64,000 bases of DNA from Ruminococcaceae bacterium UBA1036 (GTDB lineage: Bacteria > Bacillota > Clostridia > Oscillospirales > Acutalibacteraceae). Made by a program: the position numbers and the translations under genes. Each line of letters begins with the position of its first letter. The stretch's first letter is position 1. The notes under the pieces were generated by a model that was not told where the DNA came from, did not search any database, and saw only the letters and a list, made by a program, of their open reading frames with translations. Of the stretch, positions 25,113 through 32,563 are shown one piece after another. The DNA lies in NCBI GenBank assembly GCA_002316805.1, contig DCEF01000011.1, forward strand, positions 1 through 64,000, read 5' to 3'.

Positions 25113-25997
25113 TTATAAAGGCGGCCCGTGATGTACATCAACACCGGGCTCATCTTTATGGGGCCTGTTTTTTTTATCGGCTATCTGTCGATAAATCTCG
25201 TTTTTCTTTCGCCCTGTTTCTGAAGAAGCCCGTTTTGCTGCCTCAGAGGCAGAAAGACCTTGCTCGAGATAGCCTTCGGCAATCGAAATTGCTTTCTGCT
25301 CAGGTTCCGGCTCCGGAGGCGTGCGTGGTGCCCCTTCCACAACAAGGACGAATTCTCCTTTTGCACTCCCGCCTTCGTACCGCTTTGCCGCTTCCGAAAG
25401 TGTTGTGCGTATTACTTCCTCATGTATCTTCGTAAGCTCACGCACAATGGAAATGCGGCGGTCGCCCAGTGCAGACAACAAATCTACCAAAGTGTCTGCC
25501 AGCTTATGCGGCGCTTCATAAAGCACCATTGTGCGGTGCTCATTTTTCAGTTCCGCAAGGTGCTCCCTGCGGCTTTTTTTATTTACGCTCAGGAAGCCTT
25601 CAAAAGTAAAGCGCCCTGTTGGCAGCCCTGAAACGGCAAGCGCCGAAACAACGGCGCTCGGCCCAGGCACAACAAATACAGGTATGCCGCGTTCAGCGCA
25701 CTGGCGCACCAGCAGTTCGCCCGGGTCCGAGATGGCAGGCATTCCCGCATCTGAAACAAGCGCACATATCTCGCCATGCTCCATACGGTCACAGATCTTG
25801 TCGCCGCGCTGATATTTATTGTGCTCAAAATAGCTTATCATTGGTTTATGGATATTAAAATGGCTCAGAAGTTTTCTCGTAACACGCGTATCCTCTGCAG
25901 CGATAAAGTCGGCGTCTGAAAGCGCCTGCACCGCACGCGGGGAAAAATCCGAAAGGTTGCCAATAGGCGTGCCTACAACAACAAGTTTTCCGCTCAT
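25113..25997 (-). CDS. rsmI: 16S rRNA (cytidine1402-2'-O)-methyltransferase
   Basis: A 294-residue SAM-dependent methylase that modifies C1402 of 16S rRNA in the decoding centre. Family marks are VVGTPIGNLSDFSPRAV, AAEDTRVTRKLL, ALVSDAGMPAISDPGELLV and VVPGPSAVVSALAVSG. GGAGAAGG precedes the ATG. It overlaps the upstream trmN gene by 4 bases. The order trmN-rsmI is conserved with the Bacillus yabB-yabC arrangement. Confidence 0.96.
   Translation of the reverse strand: MSGKLVVVGTPIGNLSDFSPRAVQALSDADFIAAEDTRVTRKLLSHFNIHKPMISYFEHNKYQRGDKICDRMEHGEICALVSDAGMPAISDPGELLVRQCAERGIPVFVVPGPSAVVSALAVSGLPTGRFTFEGFLSVNKKSRREHLAELKNEHRTMVLYEAPHKLADTLVDLLSALGDRRISIVRELTKIHEEVIRTTLSEAAKRYEGGSAKGEFVLVVEGAPRTPPEPEPEQKAISIAEGYLEQGLSASEAAKRASSETGRKKNEIYRQIADKKNRPHKDEPGVDVHHGPPL
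25119..25175 (+). terminator. Probable terminator of the exporter cluster
   Basis: A GCCCG/CGGGC hairpin (25124-25128 with 25145-25149), extended by AGGC/GCCT, is followed by eight T residues. It overlaps the 3' end of convergent rsmI. Confidence 0.55.
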
Positions 25998-26764
25998 CCT
26001 TCTCCCTCCCTGTTCTGGCCGTAATCACCGTAAATGCTACGCATCTCTTCAGAAACGCCGCCGTCTTTATTCTCCATTATCAACACGGGTTCGGCTTTTA
26101 TGCCCGGCTTCCCGCCGCGCACCGCCTGAAGCAAAAAAAGCGATGGGGCGCTACTTTCCCTCTGCTGCACAAAGCATATGCGCTTTGGCTCCAGCCCTGC
26201 CGCATGCAGCGAAAACAAAGTGCCACACAGCCTTTCCGGGCGCATACAGCAAAAGAAACGCCCCCCGCAGCGCAGGAAAGCAGCAGCGGCGGCGGCGATG
26301 TCAGAAAACGTGCAGGCTGTTTCATGAAATGCGGCCTGCCTTTCAGCACTCCTCCCATGTAAACCTGCACCGGCTTCATGGTAAGGTGGGTTGCAGACTA
26401 TCCGGTCAAGCCCATATGGTATTGCCGATTTTTCATGCAGTTCCTTGATATCGCACTCTAAAACCTGTATCTTGTTTTCAAAGCCGTTCATCTCTGCGGA
26501 GCGCCTAGCCATGCTGCACGCACACTGCTGTATCTCAACAGCATAGACTTTTTGGGGCTGCGACCGCGCGCACCATATCATTGGTATTGCACCGCACCCT
26601 GTGCCGAAGTCGGCGCATAACTCTCCGCTTTCCGGCATGGAAAAATTGGCCAGAAGAACTGTGTCTGTATAAAAAGTAAATCCATTGCCCGTTATAACAG
26701 AAACATCTTTCGAAACCGGCTCAAGCTTCTCATTTTTATTTAAGCGGCAGGATATTCCCTCCAA
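25994..26764 (-). CDS. trmN: tRNA (adenine-N6)-methyltransferase, TrmN6/YabB family
   Basis: About 256 residues. The SAM site is DFGTGCGAIPM and the catalytic motif is VCNPPYHEAG, followed by FHETACTFSDI, matching the tRNA1(Val) A37 N6-methylase family. Longer readings would begin inside the ferredoxin terminator and gene, so the start must lie below about 26790. I prefer the TTG at 26764, which has AGGTGG 6 bases upstream; the GTG at 26785 is an alternative without a ribosome site. The neighbour rsmI supports the assignment. Confidence 0.85.
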   Translation of the reverse strand: MEGISCRLNKNEKLEPVSKDVSVITGNGFTFYTDTVLLANFSMPESGELCADFGTGCGAIPMIWCARSQPQKVYAVEIQQCACSMARRSAEMNGFENKIQVLECDIKELHEKSAIPYGLDRIVCNPPYHEAGAGLHGRSAERQAAFHETACTFSDIAAAAAAFLRCGGRFFCCMRPERLCGTLFSLHAAGLEPKRICFVQQRESSAPSLFLLQAVRGGKPGIKAEPVLIMENKDGGVSEEMRSIYGDYGQNREGEG

Positions 26765-26791
26765 CCGGTACCACCTGCTTTCCACGGAAAA

Positions 26792-26825
26792 GAAAAGGCG
26801 GGGCACATTAGCGCTCCGCCTTTTG
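26792..26825 (-). terminator. Intrinsic terminator after the ferredoxin gene
   Basis: On the minus strand AAAAGGCGG pairs with CCGCCTTTT across a 15-base loop, giving a hairpin that ends in T residues 16 bases after the ferredoxin stop. Confidence 0.75.
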
Positions 26826-26840
26826 ACTGCAATAGTTCTG

Positions 26841-27011
26841 TCAAGCCTGCTTAGGCGCACCGACCGGGCATACGCTGGCACATGAGCCACACTCTGTGCA
26901 CTTATCCGGGTCGATTACAAATTTGCCGTCACCTTCAGAAATTGCGCCTACAGGGCACTGAGCTGCACAGGAACCGCAGGAAATGCAATCATCGCTAATC
27001 TGATAAGCCAT
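26841..27011 (-). CDS. 2[4Fe-4S] ferredoxin
   Basis: A 56-residue clostridial-type ferredoxin encoded between trmN and ricT. It reads MAYQISDDCISCGSC, then CPVGAI, and in the second half CTECGSC and CPVGAP, so both CxxCxxCxxxCP clusters are complete and bind two [4Fe-4S] centres. It is a low-potential electron carrier of fermentation. AGGAGGT lies 8 bases ahead of the ATG at 27011, and a terminator follows. Its insertion in a conserved housekeeping block is unusual compared with Bacillus. Confidence 0.97.
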   Translation of the reverse strand: MAYQISDDCISCGSCAAQCPVGAISEGDGKFVIDPDKCTECGSCASVCPVGAPKQA

Positions 27012-27085
27012 ACTTGGGACACCTCCTAAACAAAATTCATTCTAATTGTATCATAAAAAGCTGAAATTGCAATACGCAGTAAATA

Positions 27086-27967
27086 TTAAGCACCGCCTTG
27101 GCCGTTCGAATTTTTTTTAGAAGGCGTGTTTCCAGGTGCAGGGTGTGCATCTTTTGTCTCTTTCAGCTCTTTGACTTCAGAAGATTTAAAACTGCGTAAA
27201 GGCGCATCAGGTGAAAAGTCCATACGCACGCTTACCGTTTCCGCAAGCAGATTGCGCTCAGCAACTGTCCCGCGGCCTTCCGGTGTCATCACGGCAGTGC
27301 CTATGGCCGGAACAGCGTGCTGCTTTTCAATGTATGTCTCCTGCTCATATTTAAGGCAGCACATAAGCCTGCCGCATATGCCCGAGATTTTAGCCGGATT
27401 CAGCGAAAGGCCCTGTTCTTTTGCCATTTTAATTGAAACAGGCTGAAATCCATTTAAAAAAGAGGAGCAGCAGAACGGCCTGCCGCAGATGCCCAGTCCG
27501 CCAAGCATTTTGGCTTCGTCACGTACGCCGATCTGCCGCAGCTCAATGCGCGTATGAAAAACCGACGCAAGGTCCTTGACAAGCTCCCGAAAGTCTACAC
27601 GCCCGTCTGCCGTAAAGTAAAACAGTATTTTTGAATTGTCAAAAGTATATTCTACATCTACAAGCTTCATCTCAAGTTTATGGGCGGCGATTTTTTTCAG
27701 GCATATCTGGAACGCAGTTTTTTCTTTTTTGTGGTTTTCCTCCACCCGCTTCAAATCTTCCACTGTTGCCATGCGTATCAGCTTTTTAAGCGGCTGGACA
27801 AGTTTGTCTTCACTGACCTGACGGTTTTTCATTGCAACTTCACCGCATTCGATGCCGCGGGACGTTTCTACAATTACTTTGCTGCCTTTTTCGAGCTGCT
27901 TGCCGTCAGGGTCGAAATAATATACCTTACCAACATTTTTAAAACGGACGCCAATGATTTCTGCCAT
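27086..27967 (-). CDS. ricT: PSP1 domain protein RicT (YaaT)
   Basis: About 293 residues. The PSP1 domain begins IIGVRFKNVGKVYYFDP and includes GIECGEV. The cysteine sets ICGRPFCC and ICGRLMCC are the iron-sulfur ligands known from RicT of the RicAFT complex, which in Bacillus stimulates RNase Y maturation of mRNAs and affects sporulation and competence. The C-terminus is a Lys/Pro-rich tail. GGAGG lies 5 bases upstream of the ATG at 27967; the ATG at 27979 is also possible. Gene order holB-ricT is conserved across Firmicutes. Confidence 0.93.
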   Translation of the reverse strand: MAEIIGVRFKNVGKVYYFDPDGKQLEKGSKVIVETSRGIECGEVAMKNRQVSEDKLVQPLKKLIRMATVEDLKRVEENHKKEKTAFQICLKKIAAHKLEMKLVDVEYTFDNSKILFYFTADGRVDFRELVKDLASVFHTRIELRQIGVRDEAKMLGGLGICGRPFCCSSFLNGFQPVSIKMAKEQGLSLNPAKISGICGRLMCCLKYEQETYIEKQHAVPAIGTAVMTPEGRGTVAERNLLAETVSVRMDFSPDAPLRSFKSSEVKELKETKDAHPAPGNTPSKKNSNGQGGA

Positions 27968-27989
27968 TTTGTCCTCCATGACTTTCCTT

Positions 27990-28859
27990 TCACCGGCCGG
28001 CCGAATAGCGCAGACCTGCACAGTAAACAGCAGACAGCAGCGCGGTGTTTGCATTCTGCTCCAATGCAGTGCGTGCCGTCTCCGTCTCTTCTACCATGCG
28101 CATCAGGCTCCGGCGCGTAAGGCCGCCGCTAAGCATATTCACTGTCTCTTCCCTGCCGGAAATGAGCGCTTTTCCTCCGGAGCGCTGCACCAGCGCATCG
28201 CGGAACAGCAGCAGCAGCTGTTTAAGCACACCGCGGAATGTGCCGCGGTCCTTAACAAGCTCAGCCAGCCCAAACAGCAGGTCTGCACCTCCTGGAGACA
28301 ACACCGAGCGTGCAAGGCGCTCCGCAAGGCTCCAGTCAGCCGGAAGGCTTTCTCCAGCAACATGAAATACCTGCAGGCGTGAGCGCACCGTCGGCAGCAG
28401 GGCAGCCGCACTGACTGCCGTTAAAATAAATATGACGTTTTCCGGAGGCTCCTCCAATATCTTCAGAAGCGCATTCTGTGAAACTTCGGACATATTCTGC
28501 ACGCCAAGCATAACAAACACCTTGCATGGCGCCTCGTTTGGACGTATATATGCCTCAGAGCGTATCCTCCGTATGGTATCAACCGGAAAAGCGCGCGGAT
28601 CTTTTTGGCCGTCTACTGTTATAATATCCGGATGGGAACCGGCCTGCGCTTTCACGCAGCCTTCACAGTGCCCGCATGGCCTGTCGCCATGCGAAAGGCA
28701 TACCGCCGCCTGGGCAAGCAGTGCAGCCAGGCGCTCAGTGCCGCTGCCCTGCTCGCCTTCGAGCAGGATAGCATGCGGCATGCGATTACCGGAAAAAGCG
28801 AATGAAAGTCTGCGGCAAACATCCCCGCCGCCGTTAAATCCATCTAAATGTAATTTCAT
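27990..28859 (-). CDS. holB: DNA polymerase III delta-prime subunit
   Basis: A 289-residue clamp-loader subunit. It has RMPHAILLEGEQGSGTE in place of a strict Walker A, the zinc module CGHCEGC, the sensor-rich segment LLKILEEPPENVIFIL, and the SRC-type VRSRLQVF. These mark HolB, which with delta and tau/gamma loads the beta clamp. It overlaps the darA stop by 4 bases. The P-loop has GSGTE instead of GxGKT, consistent with an ATPase-inactive delta-prime. Confidence 0.92.
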   Translation of the reverse strand: MKLHLDGFNGGGDVCRRLSFAFSGNRMPHAILLEGEQGSGTERLAALLAQAAVCLSHGDRPCGHCEGCVKAQAGSHPDIITVDGQKDPRAFPVDTIRRIRSEAYIRPNEAPCKVFVMLGVQNMSEVSQNALLKILEEPPENVIFILTAVSAAALLPTVRSRLQVFHVAGESLPADWSLAERLARSVLSPGGADLLFGLAELVKDRGTFRGVLKQLLLLFRDALVQRSGGKALISGREETVNMLSGGLTRRSLMRMVEETETARTALEQNANTALLSAVYCAGLRYSAGR

Positions 28860-29179
28860 ACTCTTTCAAACCGCTCCACATTCAGCACAAAAATTGTAGA
28901 ACCGCCAACAGTCACTTTTACCGGATAAGAAGAATACATTCCCATATCAATCGCAGACGTATTCGGCACAAACTGCGTACGGCGGCAGCTCTGCTCAGAA
29001 ATAATGTCGATTACGCGGTCAACCTTGCCATCATCCGTGCCAACGAGGAAAGTTGTATTACCTGACCTGAGAAACCCGCCGGTTGTCGCAAGTTTTGTGG
29101 CAGAAAAACCATTTTTGGTGAGTGCCCCAGCGACTTTGCTGCTGTCGTCATTTCCTACGATCGCCATGACAAGTTTCAT
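28856..29179 (-). CDS. darA: Cyclic-di-AMP receptor protein DarA (PstA, DUF970)
   Basis: A 107-residue PII-like signalling protein that binds the second messenger c-di-AMP. The start KLVMAIVGNDDSSKV, the TTGGFLRSGNTTFLVG strand-loop with the ligand-binding residues, and the C-terminal VGGSTIFVLNVERFERV are all typical. GGGAGG precedes the ATG at 29179 by 8 bases. It lies between the decarboxylase and holB, as in Bacillus (yaaO-tmk-yaaQ-yaaR-holB), but tmk and yaaR are missing here. Confidence 0.95.
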   Translation of the reverse strand: MKLVMAIVGNDDSSKVAGALTKNGFSATKLATTGGFLRSGNTTFLVGTDDGKVDRVIDIISEQSCRRTQFVPNTSAIDMGMYSSYPVKVTVGGSTIFVLNVERFERV

Positions 29180-29273
29180 GCTGAAAACCTCCCGTGCCAT
29201 ACGGCCATATTTCTGCAGCTGTGAAATCTTACCAGTAAGCAGATGTACAGGCTTAAAATAAAGTCTGTCAAGT

Positions 29274-30557
29274 TTATTTTAGCACGTTAATCTTTATAAA
29301 GCCATACCTGCGCAAAAACTCTACGGCTTCTTCAGTTATAAGCTCACCTGGCATAACAATCGGGATGCCCGGCGGGCAGGGGCAGGCCGCTTCCGCGGCT
29401 ATCCTGCCAACCGCTTTGCTTAGGCATGCCGTTACCGACGGTGCCAACACAGCTTCTCGCAGCCCTTCTTTAACCGGCGGCAGTGCCGGCAGCGAAGGAT
29501 GCGCAGGCAAAGGCCTGCCGCACGGCAGGTTTTCTATCGCACTTTTAAGGCGCATAAAATCTTTTTCAGTATTAAACGGAGTTGCGATAAGCACAACATA
29601 GTCAGCATCAGCATACTCTGGCTCAACACCGGCTTTACGGAAAAGTTCTGCTGCTTCCGTACCGTGCAACCCTATTGATGCAGTGTTAAGCGTTATCCGC
29701 GTCGGGTCGCCTTTTCCTGCCGGAAGAGCTATCCCGCGGCGCTGTGCAAGCTTTTTTATTTCCGCTACTTTTTCCTGCAGGGGCAAAAACGCATTGGGAT
29801 TGGCCTGAAGCCACGCGCGCGCACAGTCAAGCGACGCCATTACTGGATATGAAGGGCTTGTGGAGCCAAACAGTGCCATGGCGCTCTTGGCATTTGCGGC
29901 ATAGCGCTCGTCGCCGATGTTAAGCCATGCGCCGCCTGTCAGCACACCGAGCGTCTTATGCGCCGAATCTGCCGTCATGGAAGCGCCGTAAGCCAAAGGA
30001 TGAAGCTTTGGTGCCGTAAACATAAGATGTGCCCCGTGGGCACAGTCTACAAGGAGCGGTATGCCAATCTTGCGGCAGGCAGCGGAGATTGCCTCTACAT
30101 CCATCAGTCGCCCATAATAGTCAGGGCTTGTAATATAAACTGCCCTTACATCCGTATTGGCATTCAGCGTTTTCACCATATCATCCGGCATTGCCCACAC
30201 TGGCTCTATCCCAAGCAGTGCCATGGCATTTACAGCGCTGCGGTGTATAACGCGCGAGCAGAGCACTTTCCCGCCCTCAGGCAAGGCAAGACGAAACATG
30301 GCCTGAATGCAGAGCGTGCACCCGCCTGCCGAAAAGCATGTGCGCGCCGTGCCAAAAAATTCAGACGCAAGCTTCTCAGCCTGCATTATAGGCCCTGAAG
30401 CGTCAAACAGGCTGTCTGTATCTGGAAGCTCCGTGAAGTCGAGCGAGTACAAATCCTGCGGCAGTGCTTCCGGATTGTTTTTATGGCCCGGCGTGTGGAA
30501 TGAAGAGCGGCCGAGGTTTCTATGGTGTACAAGTGCATCGTAAAGCGGCGCTGGCAT
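29274..30557 (-). CDS. PLP-dependent Orn/Lys/Arg decarboxylase-family protein (YaaO-like)
   Basis: A 427-residue fold-type I PLP enzyme. The N-terminus has SSFHTPGHKNN and LDFTELPDTDSLFD, the usual start of the family. The PLP lysine is in SAHKTLGVLTGG. LVDCAHGAHL holds the cofactor-binding Asp, and the short C-terminal domain ends PCPPGIPIVMPGE. It probably decarboxylates arginine, lysine or ornithine for polyamine synthesis; the substrate cannot be told from the sequence. The place next to darA matches yaaO of Bacillus. Confidence 0.9.
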   Translation of the reverse strand: MPAPLYDALVHHRNLGRSSFHTPGHKNNPEALPQDLYSLDFTELPDTDSLFDASGPIMQAEKLASEFFGTARTCFSAGGCTLCIQAMFRLALPEGGKVLCSRVIHRSAVNAMALLGIEPVWAMPDDMVKTLNANTDVRAVYITSPDYYGRLMDVEAISAACRKIGIPLLVDCAHGAHLMFTAPKLHPLAYGASMTADSAHKTLGVLTGGAWLNIGDERYAANAKSAMALFGSTSPSYPVMASLDCARAWLQANPNAFLPLQEKVAEIKKLAQRRGIALPAGKGDPTRITLNTASIGLHGTEAAELFRKAGVEPEYADADYVVLIATPFNTEKDFMRLKSAIENLPCGRPLPAHPSLPALPPVKEGLREAVLAPSVTACLSKAVGRIAAEAACPCPPGIPIVMPGELITEEAVEFLRRYGFIKINVLK

Positions 30558-30633
30558 GTGAAAGCAAAACTCCTTTAAAAAGGCCGCACGGCTTTAGGCT
30601 GCGCGGCATAATTATTTGTCTGATTAATTGATA

Positions 30634-31680
30634 TTATCCGGAATACTTTCCCGTAGGGATATCATTTTCGAAAATAAATGATGTAAAGCTCTTGCGGCAT
30701 TTGTTGAGATCCAAAATCAGTACGTCAGCCGGCTGCCCGTCAATAACTATTTCATCTTTTTTTGAGTCCCTGTACTCGCCTTCTTCTGGTACACGGTACT
30801 GCTTAAGCGGATAGTGCAGGTATGTGAGTGAATTGGAAGCCAGTGAGACAACTTCATTTTTCGTCATGTTTGTTGTCACAAGCGGCAAAACATACGCAAA
30901 CACACTGTAGATCTGCGGCAGGCTTGCTTTTTTCAGCTTACCTGCAAGGCTTGAAAATACTTTGCGCTGCCGTTCAGTGCGCGCCTGGTCATTGCCTATA
31001 GCGCGTATCCTTGAATAATACCGTGCTTGAAGGCCATCCATATTGTTAACTCCAGCATGGACCTGTTTGCTGTCGCCCGAATAGGCATTTACAAGGCCGG
31101 CTTCTTTTTCTGTCAGTGTCATGGTCACGCCGCCGAGATGGTCAATAATCTTTGGAAAAACAGAAAAGTCAACAATTACAAAGCGGTCGATGTCTACGCC
31201 GAAATTTGCTTCCAGTGTCGAGAGGATCTTTCTGGCACCCTTTGCCCCACCGCCGACATGCCCATAGGCTCCGTTCAGCTTGTCGTTGCCGTAGCCCGGC
31301 ACGGCAAGGTACATATCGCGCATGAAAGATGTGATTTTCAGCTTTTTATGGCGCGTATCTACTGAAACAAGCATCATGCTGTCGCTGCGGCCGGAATCAT
31401 TTTTCTGGTAGTCATCGCAGCCGAGAAGAAGTATATTCGTTATGGCGTCGTCATGGTACAGGCCTCCAAGGATACCGGATTTTGCGCTTACAGCACCGCT
31501 CGAGGCATTTCCATTTTCAAAGAGGCTCCCGGTACTGACTTTTGAGCCGCTGTCCGGCGTATAGTCAATCTTGTCAAGGAGCTGGTCAGCATAGATGCAA
31601 ATCCCACCGCCTACAAGGAAAATTAAACTTAAAATGAGTATAATGGCGTTTCGGAACAGCATCATCTTTTTACTTTTCAC
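30634..31680 (-). CDS. LytR-CpsA-Psr (LCP) family wall-polymer transferase
   Basis: About 348 residues, one N-terminal membrane helix (AIILILSLIFLVGGGICIY) and an extracellular LCP domain. The marks are TNILLLGCDD, SDSMMLVSVD, the catalytic-site arginines in SFMRDMYLAVPG, and the YYSRIRA...ARTERQRKV block. LCP enzymes attach teichoic acids or other glycopolymers to peptidoglycan. I prefer GTG 31680, which has TGAGGA upstream; a longer GTG start at 31728 is possible. It sits near yfhO-csbB, also an envelope-polymer pair. Confidence 0.92.
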   Translation of the reverse strand: MKSKKMMLFRNAIILILSLIFLVGGGICIYADQLLDKIDYTPDSGSKVSTGSLFENGNASSGAVSAKSGILGGLYHDDAITNILLLGCDDYQKNDSGRSDSMMLVSVDTRHKKLKITSFMRDMYLAVPGYGNDKLNGAYGHVGGGAKGARKILSTLEANFGVDIDRFVIVDFSVFPKIIDHLGGVTMTLTEKEAGLVNAYSGDSKQVHAGVNNMDGLQARYYSRIRAIGNDQARTERQRKVFSSLAGKLKKASLPQIYSVFAYVLPLVTTNMTKNEVVSLASNSLTYLHYPLKQYRVPEEGEYRDSKKDEIVIDGQPADVLILDLNKCRKSFTSFIFENDIPTGKYSG

Positions 31681-31812
31681 ATTATCATTCCTCAATTTTA
31701 CAGAGTTCGGAAAATCTCTGACTGCCACTACAGCCTTTTACATCCAAAAACCACATTGCTAATGGTACTTATTTTATACTGTATTTTTGAAAAAGTAAAC
31801 ATTAAAGAAATA

Positions 31813-32394
31813 TTATTCCTGCTCATCAAGTGTAAGGCTGTACGAAGGGAGAAATTCTTCCATAAAATAATCAGCTTCCGGCAGGTGCATGCCCTGCACC
31901 GTTTTGCGCAGCGACGCCTCAGCTGTTACAAATTCATTGTTTCCCATACGCTTTTCTTCCACACATTTTATAATTGCGGAAATTTTATCCGCTGCTTTTA
32001 CAAGCGGCATCAGCTCTTTGTCAGACTCAAGCGGCTCGCCGAGAAGCGGGCGGTAAGTCGGCCGCAGGTCTTCTGGCAAAAGGCTGAGAAGCTTTTCGCG
32101 CGCAACTTTCTCAACACCACTGTATGCGGAGCGTATCTCGCTGCTGTAATATTTGACAGGTGTCGGCATATCCCCCGTGATTATCTCCGTGGCATCGTGA
32201 AAAAGCGCCAGCAGGGCGGCCCGCTGCTCATCGGCGTGGCCGCCGAAGCGTTTGTTGCGCAGAACGGCAAGGGCATGGGCGATTACAGCCGTCTCAAAGC
32301 TGTGCTCACACAGGTTTTCTTCGCGTGTATTACGCATCAGGCCCCAACGGTTGATATTCTTCATGCGTGAGAGTACCGCAAAAAAGTGGTGCAT
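31813..32394 (-). CDS. yfbR: HD-domain 5'-deoxynucleotidase (YfbR family)
   Basis: A 193-residue metal-dependent phosphohydrolase acting on deoxynucleoside 5'-monophosphates. HD-domain residues are visible in NLCEHSFETAVIAHALA, LFHDATEIITGDMPTP and the later KAADKISAIIKC. Length and motif order fit YfbR. ATG 32394 has GGGGAGA 10 bases upstream; the TTG at 32400 is too close to it. Confidence 0.9.
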   Translation of the reverse strand: MHHFFAVLSRMKNINRWGLMRNTREENLCEHSFETAVIAHALAVLRNKRFGGHADEQRAALLALFHDATEIITGDMPTPVKYYSSEIRSAYSGVEKVAREKLLSLLPEDLRPTYRPLLGEPLESDKELMPLVKAADKISAIIKCVEEKRMGNNEFVTAEASLRKTVQGMHLPEADYFMEEFLPSYSLTLDEQE

Positions 32395-32502
32395 TTTCAA
32401 AGATTCTCCCCACTTTTAAATTTTTCTTTCATATTTTACTGATTTTCTCATAAAAAAGCAATAAAAAACTAAAATTTTTCACCAACTTTAAGAGCTTATA
32501 CA

Positions 32503-32530
32503 TTGTTTGTACAAATCATTGTGCTATAAT
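32503..32530 (+). promoter_or_regulatory. Sigma-70 type promoter of yfhO-csbB
   Basis: TTGTTT (32503-32508) and TATAAT (32525-32530) with 16-base spacing, about 33 bases ahead of the start codon. Confidence 0.65.
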
Positions 32531-32563
32531 TACAATATTTGAATTTTAAAAGGAGGCCGTGCA

